9,383 nt of DNA from Candidatus Kuenenbacteria bacterium (GTDB lineage: Bacteria; Patescibacteriota; Patescibacteriia; UBA2591; PGYQ01), in the NCBI GenBank assembly GCA_016209005.1, contig JACQWZ010000115.1, positions 1 through 9,383 on the forward strand, written 5' to 3'. This document shows, piece after piece, positions 5,259 through 9,383 of this stretch. The notes under the pieces are model-generated. The model saw nothing but the letters and a program-made list of their open reading frames with translations. It had not been told where the DNA came from and made no database searches. How positions within the stretch are numbered: position 1 is the first letter of the stretch; each line of letters begins with the position of its first letter. The translations under genes were made by a program, and so were the position numbers.

Positions 5259-5287
5259 TTTTTTCTCCTCCTTTTCCCCTTTTATAA

Positions 5288-5405
5288 TGCCACCACAAGA
5301 TCCTTTAGTAAAAAGATTATAAGGTCGGATCTTGTGGCGGGAATGTGAATGATGCCCTACGGAATCCTTGTTGGGAGGTAGGCAGGAGGATCCCGTAGTG
5401 GGGTG
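5288..5405 (-). ncRNA. Twin G+C-rich hairpins upstream of the PEP-CTERM gene
   Basis: Two adjacent long inverted repeats are present. The first pairs CCACCACAAGATCC (about 5290-5303) with GGATCTTGTGGCGG (about 5327-5340), with one mismatch, around roughly 23 nt. The second pairs CTACGGAATCC (about 5357-5367) with GGATCCCGTAG (about 5388-5398), with one mismatch. Both stems end in an ATCC/GGAT pair at the loop side and have loops of similar size. Line 5341-5400 is 53% G+C by hand count (32/60). On the - strand they would form the 5' leader of the PEP-CTERM mRNA. No known riboswitch is recognised, and the strand is an inference. Confidence 0.45.
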
Positions 5406-5480
5406 TTAAGATTAAATTATTATCTAATAATAACAAAATGTCAAAATAAAAAAGTGGAAAAGCTAAGGAGATTAGAAATT
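5406..5480. other. Unassigned AT-rich gap before the miniature element
   Basis: No gene or clear site is seen between the twin hairpins and the miniature element. The last five bases (AAATT, 5476-5480) are the left copy of the target duplication. The 740-bp gene-free stretch 5144-5883 is otherwise made up of the leader structures, the miniature element and the repeat arrays listed separately. Confidence 0.5.
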
Positions 5481-5596
5481 CAGGAGTTACGCACTATTAA
5501 TGTGCATTTGGCTAATATTAGCTAAAAATGAAAAATTAACAAAAATTCAATTTTCGCTAACTTTAGCCATTTTTTGATTAAACTGCGTAAGTCCTG
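5481..5596 (+). mobile_element. Miniature inverted-repeat transposable element, copy 1 (116 bp)
   Basis: The ends are CAGGAGTTACGCA and, inverted, CAGGACTTACGCA (12/13 match). A 5-bp target duplication AAATT flanks it (5476-5480 and 5597-5601). It has no coding capacity. Inside are two related palindromes, GCTAATATTAGC (5511-5522) and GCTAACTTTAGC (5556-5567). By hand alignment it matches copy 2 (6929-7044, inverted) at 115 of 116 positions. The transposase that moves it is not in the window. Confidence 0.93.
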
Positions 5597-5640
5597 AAAT
5601 TATAAAATAAGCAAAAATTTTAAGAAAAATTTTTACAAAT

Positions 5641-5760
5641 CTCAAATCCCAATATCCAATGTCCAATAAAATCCCAAATCTCAAACTCCAAATAAAATAC
5701 AATTAGGATTTAGGGCTTATAGTTTGATTGGGTATTGGGGTTTGGTCATTGGGATTTAAT
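5641..5760. repeat. CCAAT-type low-complexity inverted arrays
   Basis: Runs of AAATCCCAATATCCAATGT type (about 5644-5667) face inverted runs of ATTGGGTATTGGGG and GGTCATTGGGATTT type (5727-5757). The outer words AAATCCCAAT and ATTGGGATTT are perfect complements, so a hairpin is possible. No coding signal is present. Confidence 0.6.
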
Positions 5761-5830
5761 TAAATATTGAAATTCCGATACTATAAATTATAAATTTTAG
5801 ATTAAAGAAAGAAATCAATTAGGTTAATTT

Positions 5831-5883
5831 GTTTTATTGTTTTATTGTTTTATTGTTTTTTTGTTTTATTGTTTTTTTGTCTT
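5831..5883. repeat. Octamer tandem array GTTTTATT/GTTTTTTT after htpX
   Basis: Six consecutive 8-bp units (5831-5878) plus a degenerate seventh abut the htpX stop codon. On the - strand they are the first transcribed bases after the stop. A related octamer array lies upstream of adk (8628-8682). Confidence 0.8.
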
Positions 5884-6762
5884 TTACATTTCTCTCAAAC
5901 TTTTAATTCGATCTTCGATTGGGGGATGGGTGGAAAAAAATTTAGTTAAACGATTTTTCTTTTCAGAAAATGGATTTGAAAAATAAAGATGAGCCGTGGC
6001 GCGATTGGCTTTTTGTAAAGGTTGTTTGTATTGAGAAATTTTTTCTAAAGCTTTGGCTAATCCTTCTGGATAACGAGTTAAAAAAGCGGCAGAGGCGTCG
6101 GCTAAAAATTCTCTTTTTCGAGAAACAGCTAATTGTATAAGTTGAGCGATAAGCGGAGAAAGAATGGCTAAAATTATTCCAATAATAAATAAAATTAAAC
6201 CCAATTGTCCCTTATTATCATCTCGTCCTTTAAACCAAAAAGAACGTAAAAGCCAATCAGACAAAAGCATAATAACCCCGACTAAAACAATAACAATTGT
6301 CATTAATCTAATATCATAATTTTTAATGTGCGATAGTTCATGGGCGATTACACCTTCTAATTCTTCATTCTCTAATTTTTCAACAATCCCAGTGGTCAAG
6401 GCGATTGAAGCGTGTTTTGGATCGCGACCGCAAGCAAAAGCGTTCGGGCTTGAATCATGAATAAGATAAATTTTTGGCAAAGGTAATCCATCGGCAATGC
6501 ATAAATTTTCTACCATTCTATAAACATATGGATTATCATTTTTTTCTAGCGCCTTTGCTCCGGCTGTCCATAAAGCAACTTTATCTCCTTGAAAATAACT
6601 AAAAAGAGACATTATTGCGGAAATAATAATGGCAAAAATTAAAGCCTCATAACCGTAACCGCTTATTTTTCCAAAAACCCAACCTAAAGCAATAATTATA
6701 ATTATAAATAAAACCATTATAAAAATAGATTTTCGTTTGTTGGAAGTAATTTGATTGTACAT
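5884..6762 (-). CDS. htpX: HtpX-family membrane zinc metalloprotease
   Basis: This M48 peptidase degrades damaged membrane proteins, with its active site on the cytoplasmic side. The 292-residue length is standard. Two N-terminal TM segments (about 12-32 and 38-57) precede the zinc site HELSH (141-145). The third zinc ligand is probably Glu218 in SRKREFLADASA. Two further TM segments lie at about 153-170 and 187-210. The conserved PNAFACGRDPKHASIALTTG stretch (106-125) and the ending STHPPIEDRIKSL are typical. The ATG at 6762 gives the family start MYNQI-SNKRK; there is no SD. LemA, a frequent neighbour, is absent. The gene lies between two inverted miniature elements and two tandem arrays. 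Confidence 0.95.
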   Translation of the reverse strand: MYNQITSNKRKSIFIMVLFIIIIIALGWVFGKISGYGYEALIFAIIISAIMSLFSYFQGDKVALWTAGAKALEKNDNPYVYRMVENLCIADGLPLPKIYLIHDSSPNAFACGRDPKHASIALTTGIVEKLENEELEGVIAHELSHIKNYDIRLMTIVIVLVGVIMLLSDWLLRSFWFKGRDDNKGQLGLILFIIGIILAILSPLIAQLIQLAVSRKREFLADASAAFLTRYPEGLAKALEKISQYKQPLQKANRATAHLYFSNPFSEKKNRLTKFFSTHPPIEDRIKSLREM

Positions 6763-6769
6763 AAAAAAA

Positions 6770-6812
6770 CAATTAACAATTAACAGTCAACAATTAACAT
6801 TTAACAAAATAA
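6770..6812. repeat. Heptamer array CAATTAA upstream of htpX
   Basis: Five 7-bp units (CAATTAA, CAATTAA, CAGTCAA, CAATTAA, CATTTAA; 6770-6804) followed by CAAAATAA lie directly before the htpX start and will be in its leader if transcription begins upstream. The same unit is inside miaB at 3787-3821. Confidence 0.8.
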
Positions 6813-6829
6813 CAAAAGTAACGGACAAC

Positions 6830-6923
6830 TTAAATAGTTAAAAGTTAAAAGTGCAAAGTGCAAAATTACAGTTTAAAGTTAAAAATTATAATTTTAAATT
6901 ATAAAAATTTTATTTAAACTATT
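6830..6923. repeat. AT-rich repeats upstream of htpX
   Basis: Words AGTTAAA and AGTGCAAA are tandemly repeated at about 6837-6865, followed by AATTATAATTTTAAATTATA-like sequence. No gene is visible. I do not find a convincing -35/-10 pair for htpX here. Confidence 0.4.
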
Positions 6924-6928
6924 AACTT

Positions 6929-7044
6929 CAGGACTTACGCAGTTTAATTAAAAAATGGCTAAAGTTAGCGAAAATTGAATTTTTGTTAATTTTTCATTTT
7001 TAGCTAATATTAGCCAAATGCACATTAATAGTGCGTAACTCCTG
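6929..7044 (-). mobile_element. Miniature inverted-repeat transposable element, copy 2 (116 bp, inverted)
   Basis: Same element as 5481-5596 in the opposite orientation, differing at a single base. Its own 5-bp target duplication is AACTT (6924-6928 and 7045-7049), different from that of copy 1, which shows a separate insertion. The right end stops 13 nt before the end of the rmlD-like gene. Confidence 0.93.
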
Positions 7045-7057
7045 AACTTTAACTTTT

Positions 7058-7921
7058 TCACTTTGTTTTTAAGTATTCCTTCAACGCTTCTCTGTAATCT
7101 CTGAGTAATGGTAATTTTGTGTTAAGTAGAATAGAATATTTTGGCCGTTTTGCCGGTCTGACAAATTTTTCGCCATTTATTGGAATCACTTTAATATTAA
7201 CTTTGGCTATCTTAAATAACTCTACTGTCGCCTCATACCAAGTACAGGCTCCATCGTTAATAATATGATATATGCCATAATCGCGATTTTCATCAACTAA
7301 TTTTTTGGTAGCGTTAGCCAAATCTGACGTATAAGTAAAACAGCTCATTTCTTCGTCTACAACTTCAAGCTCTTTTTTTTCATTGCTTAATTTTAACATT
7401 ATATCAAAAAAACTTGGCTTAGCAATTTCACTTTCTCCTTTTGGTCCAAATAATTTTGATGTCCTAATCAAATACCATTTTAATCTTTTACCACCAAATT
7501 CTAATATTTTTTTTTCACCAAAAAATTTAGTTTTACCATAACGACTTATTGGTTCAGGCTTGTCAGTTTCAACATAGCCATATTTTTTTTCACCATTAAA
7601 AACATAATCAGTTGAATAATGTATTAAAATGGCCCTCACTTTTAAACTAGCTTCAACTAAAAATTTCGGGCCATCAATATTAATTTTTTTTGCCAACTCA
7701 TACTCTTCATCGCTATCTTCGCATTTATCTACTGCGTTATAAGCGGCAGCGTTAATAATTAAGTCTGGCTTAACTTCATCAACCTTTTTTAAAATTAATT
7801 CTCTGTCGGTTATATCAATCTCACCTCTATCTAAACCTATCACTTCATTGCCATTGGCAAAAACTTTTATTAATTGCGCACCTAAATTTCCCTTGGCGCC
7901 CAGAATTAAAATTTTTTTCAT
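7058..7921 (-). CDS. rfbD: dTDP-4-dehydrorhamnose reductase (RmlD-like)
   Basis: This NAD(P)H-dependent reductase catalyses the last step of dTDP-L-rhamnose synthesis for surface polysaccharide. The 287-residue protein has the Rossmann motif GAKGNLG (8-14), DITD (36-39), the NAAAYNAVDKCE segment (57-68), and the active-site residues Thr104 (YSTDYVFNG), Tyr128 and Lys132 (YGKTK). These coincide in number with those of Salmonella RmlD. The second half is the usual substrate-binding domain. No rmlA, B or C gene is in the window, so another sugar-nucleotide reductase is possible. It lies 44 nt downstream of adk with no SD. The gap is filled by the double palindrome at 7927-7990. Confidence 0.88.
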   Translation of the reverse strand: MKKILILGAKGNLGAQLIKVFANGNEVIGLDRGEIDITDRELILKKVDEVKPDLIINAAAYNAVDKCEDSDEEYELAKKINIDGPKFLVEASLKVRAILIHYSTDYVFNGEKKYGYVETDKPEPISRYGKTKFFGEKKILEFGGKRLKWYLIRTSKLFGPKGESEIAKPSFFDIMLKLSNEKKELEVVDEEMSCFTYTSDLANATKKLVDENRDYGIYHIINDGACTWYEATVELFKIAKVNIKVIPINGEKFVRPAKRPKYSILLNTKLPLLRDYREALKEYLKTK

Positions 7922-7926
7922 ATTAA

Positions 7927-7990
7927 TAACCAGCTAAAGCTGGGAAAATAAAATATTTAAAAAAATTATTTACCCCGCTTTAGCGGGTTA
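7927..7990. repeat. Double palindrome between adk and the RmlD-like gene
   Basis: CCAGCTAAAGCTGG (7930-7943) and CCCGCTTTAGCGGG (7974-7987) are two diverged copies of one palindrome in inverted arrangement. The whole unit runs from TAACC to GGTTA. The right half, with flanks, matches 4288-4330. The adk stop and last eight codons lie within it. Confidence 0.8.
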
Positions 7991-8622
7991 TTGAAATAAA
8001 CTTTTAATTTATCGCCTATTTCTTTTTCCACTTCCTTAATGCTCTGGTTTCCATTTATTTTAATTAATATTCCCCTCTCTTGGTATTCTTTTAATAAAGG
8101 TTTTGTTTTTTGAGAATAAATTTGAAGCCTTTTTTTTATTGCTTCTAAACCTTCATCTTCTCTAATAAAAAGAGATTTGCCGCATTTATCGCAAATTCCT
8201 TTTTTCTTCGGTGGATTAAATTTAATATGATAAACAGTCCCGCAAATACAATTTTGACGACCAGAAAATCTTTTTAAACATTCTTTGTTTGATAAAATAA
8301 TTTCAATTGCTAAATCTATTTTTGTTATTTTGTCTAAACATTGAGCTTGTGTTAAATCTCTTGGATAACCATCTAAAATAAATCCTTTTTTGCAATCTAT
8401 TTTTTTCAAACGGTTTTTCATTATTTCATTGGTCAAATCACTTGGCGCCAATTCTCCTTTATTTAAATATTTAGCGGCAATTTTACCTAATTTAGTTTTC
8501 TTTGTAATTTCTTGACGATAAATAACCCCGGGAGATATTGCTGGAATATTAAATTTTTTAGCAAGCAATTCAACTTGAGTCCCCTTGCCAGATCCCTGCG
8601 GTCCAAAAAAAATTATTTTCAT
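7966..8622 (-). CDS. adk: Adenylate kinase, zinc-LID type
   Basis: This cytoplasmic enzyme interconverts ATP + AMP and 2 ADP. The 218-residue protein has the P-loop GPQGSGKGT (7-15), the DGYPR motif (84-88), Arg118 and Arg122 before the LID, and a cysteine LID (C125, C127, C144, C147). The first LID pair is CxC rather than the usual CxxC. The AMP-binding segment is ISPGVIYR, where most relatives have ISTGDLLR, so Thr31 is Pro and Asp33 is Val. A different nucleoside monophosphate preference is possible. The last eight residues (NNPLKRGK) are encoded by a dispersed palindrome. No SD precedes the ATG at 8622. The HIT gene ends 97 nt upstream. Confidence 0.93.
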   Translation of the reverse strand: MKIIFFGPQGSGKGTQVELLAKKFNIPAISPGVIYRQEITKKTKLGKIAAKYLNKGELAPSDLTNEIMKNRLKKIDCKKGFILDGYPRDLTQAQCLDKITKIDLAIEIILSNKECLKRFSGRQNCICGTVYHIKFNPPKKKGICDKCGKSLFIREDEGLEAIKKRLQIYSQKTKPLLKEYQERGILIKINGNQSIKEVEKEIGDKLKVYFNNPLKRGK

Positions 8623-8627
8623 AGAAA

Positions 8628-8719
8628 AACATTAAAACATAAAAACACGAGAACATTAAAACAAAAAAACAAAAAAACAAATTTTAAATCTAAAATTCAA
8701 AATTTAAAATCTAAAATTT
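8628..8719. repeat. AT-rich tandem repeats between the HIT gene and adk
   Basis: Units of CATTAAAA and CAAAAAAA type (8628-8682) resemble, inverted, the octamer array after htpX. They are followed by repeated AAATCTAAAATT words up to the HIT stop codon. No gene is present. Confidence 0.6.
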
Positions 8720-9124
8720 TTATAAGTTTGTTTGTATTTTTTTTAAAGTTTCCTCCGCTTCGTTTTTTTCATATTTTTCTTGCGGCCAAAGAGATAATCC
8801 GTCTCCTTCTATTCTTGGAATTATATGAAAATGAATATGCGGAACAACTTGCCCAGCAACAGAATTATTACTTATGTTAACATTATACCCTTTTACTCCT
8901 AATCCTTTTATTATCGCTTTGCCAATTTTTTTTACAATTTTAATTATTTTACATAATTCCTCATCCGGAATTTCTTCTAAATTTATAAAATGTTTTTTAG
9001 AAATTACTAAAGTATGCCCATGATTTACCGGAGCAATATCTAAAATCGCCAAAACATCTTTATCTTCATAAATTTTATAACACGGCAATTCTTTTTTTAT
9101 AATTTTACAAAAAACACAAGACAT
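8720..9124 (-). CDS. HIT-family nucleotide hydrolase (Hint-like)
   Basis: This 134-residue cytoplasmic protein belongs to the histidine-triad superfamily, which hydrolyses nucleoside phosphoramidates or dinucleotides. The triad HIHFH lies at 96-100, with His98 as the expected nucleophile. The N-terminal CVFCKI (Cys3, Cys6), together with His45 and His96, matches the zinc site of many bacterial HIT proteins. DIAPVNHGHTLVISKKH is the typical central segment. The exact substrate cannot be read from sequence. There is no SD before the ATG at 9124. Same strand as adk, possibly one transcript. Confidence 0.92.
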   Translation of the reverse strand: MSCVFCKIIKKELPCYKIYEDKDVLAILDIAPVNHGHTLVISKKHFINLEEIPDEELCKIIKIVKKIGKAIIKGLGVKGYNVNISNNSVAGQVVPHIHFHIIPRIEGDGLSLWPQEKYEKNEAEETLKKIQTNL

Positions 9125-9130
9125 AAAAAA

Positions 9131-9158
9131 TCAAAATGTAAAAATCAAAATGTAAAAT
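9131..9158. repeat. Two 14-bp tandem units upstream of the HIT gene
   Basis: TCAAAATGTAAAAA at 9131-9144 is followed by TCAAAATGTAAAAT at 9145-9158. They sit in the expected leader of the HIT gene. No function is apparent. Confidence 0.75.
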
Positions 9159-9215
9159 TTACCTTGTTAAATAATTTTTGTTTGACAAAAATTGCTTCGC
9201 ATTTAACAGGGTGAA
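9158..9215. repeat. Long hairpin carrying the ATTTAACAGGGTGAA repeat
   Basis: TTTACCTTGTTAAAT (9158-9172) pairs with ATTTAACAGGGTGAA (9201-9215) with G-T pairs. AATTTTTGT (9173-9181) pairs with ACAAAAATT (9185-9193) around TTG. GCTTCGC (9194-9200) is left over as a small bulge. One arm recurs exactly at 3123-3137 near miaB. Confidence 0.65.
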
Positions 9216-9299
9216 CAAATCAAAATTAAAAAATCTTAAATCCTTTGAATTCGTATGTTAAATTATTATTAAATAATTATTAAGCGAGATATTGTTCTT

Positions 9300-9383
9300 T
9301 TACATTTTTTGGAATATGGTAAGAGCGGGATGAGGCGAGGCTATTTTGAATTTGTCTCTTAGAGACGTATTATAAATTGCCAC
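9300..9383 (-). CDS. Possible C-terminal fragment of an unknown ORF
   Basis: On the - strand an open frame enters from the window edge and runs 27 codons to a TAA. The peptide begins VAIYNTSLRDKFK and ends IFQKM. It has no recognised motif. It includes the small palindrome GTCTCTTAGAGAC (9354-9366), which resembles the repeat within miaB, so the segment may be repeat sequence rather than a gene. The G+C is somewhat higher than in adjacent intergenic DNA. Confidence 0.2.
   Translation of the reverse strand: MAIYNTSLRDKFKIASPHPALTIFQKM

Noticed and set aside
5287..5322. 11-codon ATG frame on the + strand in the twin-hairpin region
   Set aside because: It has no SD, is very short, and falls within a strong hairpin arm.
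5476..7049. Composite transposon carrying htpX
   Set aside because: Each 116-bp element has its own exact target duplication, so they inserted separately; the outermost pentamers differ (AAATT, AACTT).
8512..8880. 122-codon open frame on the + strand
   Set aside because: It spans the antisense of adk, an AT repeat tract and the antisense of the HIT gene; the translation is Lys/Asn low complexity.
1..9383. tRNA or rRNA genes
   Set aside because: No cloverleaf with T-loop GTTCGA-type signal or rRNA core sequence was found; the TTCGA in 2504-2508 is the loop of a terminator.

Overview
The window is a compact, strongly AT-rich bacterial segment: sample hand counts are 23-30% G+C in most genes. 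Genes are short and housekeeping-like, most start codons have no Shine-Dalgarno (SD) sequence, and the gaps are filled with low-complexity AT arrays and small dispersed palindromes. This looks most like a Patescibacteria/CPR genome (Parcubacteria-like). That placement is inferred from style, since there is no rRNA or other marker gene here. UGA does not appear to be recoded.

Layout, left to right. (1) 2-112 is the 3' tail of an unidentified + strand gene, followed by an orphan SD and a terminator-like hairpin. (2) 294-2467 is a two-gene + strand operon: a membrane protein that appears to join a voltage-sensor domain to a bestrophin-like channel domain, then an L-asparaginase. A strong bidirectional terminator follows and is shared with convergent rnhA (2550-2951, -). 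(3) 3196-4290 is miaB (+). It carries two repeat-derived inserts and ends without a TRAM domain at a stop codon that belongs to a dispersed palindrome. (4) About 4430-5410 is a compositionally foreign island on the - strand, with about 49% G+C in the gene core. It holds a PEP-CTERM protein with a perfect SD and a lipobox, a long terminator hairpin downstream, and two G+C-rich hairpins upstream. (5) 5481-7044 holds htpX (-), flanked by two inverted, near-identical 116-bp miniature transposable elements, each with its own 5-bp target duplication. (6) 7058-9124 is a - strand run of HIT protein, adenylate kinase and RmlD-like reductase. (7) 9125-9383 is repeat-rich and may contain a partial - strand ORF.

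The metabolic genes fit a small-genome cell: tRNA modification, nucleotide balance, RNA-DNA hybrid removal, membrane proteolysis, deoxysugar synthesis and asparagine hydrolysis. The most notable items are the voltage-sensor/bestrophin-like fusion, two leaderless promoters with identical core and spacing, the mobile miniature elements, the PEP-CTERM island with its RNA structures, and palindromes that have entered or trimmed coding sequences (miaB, adk).
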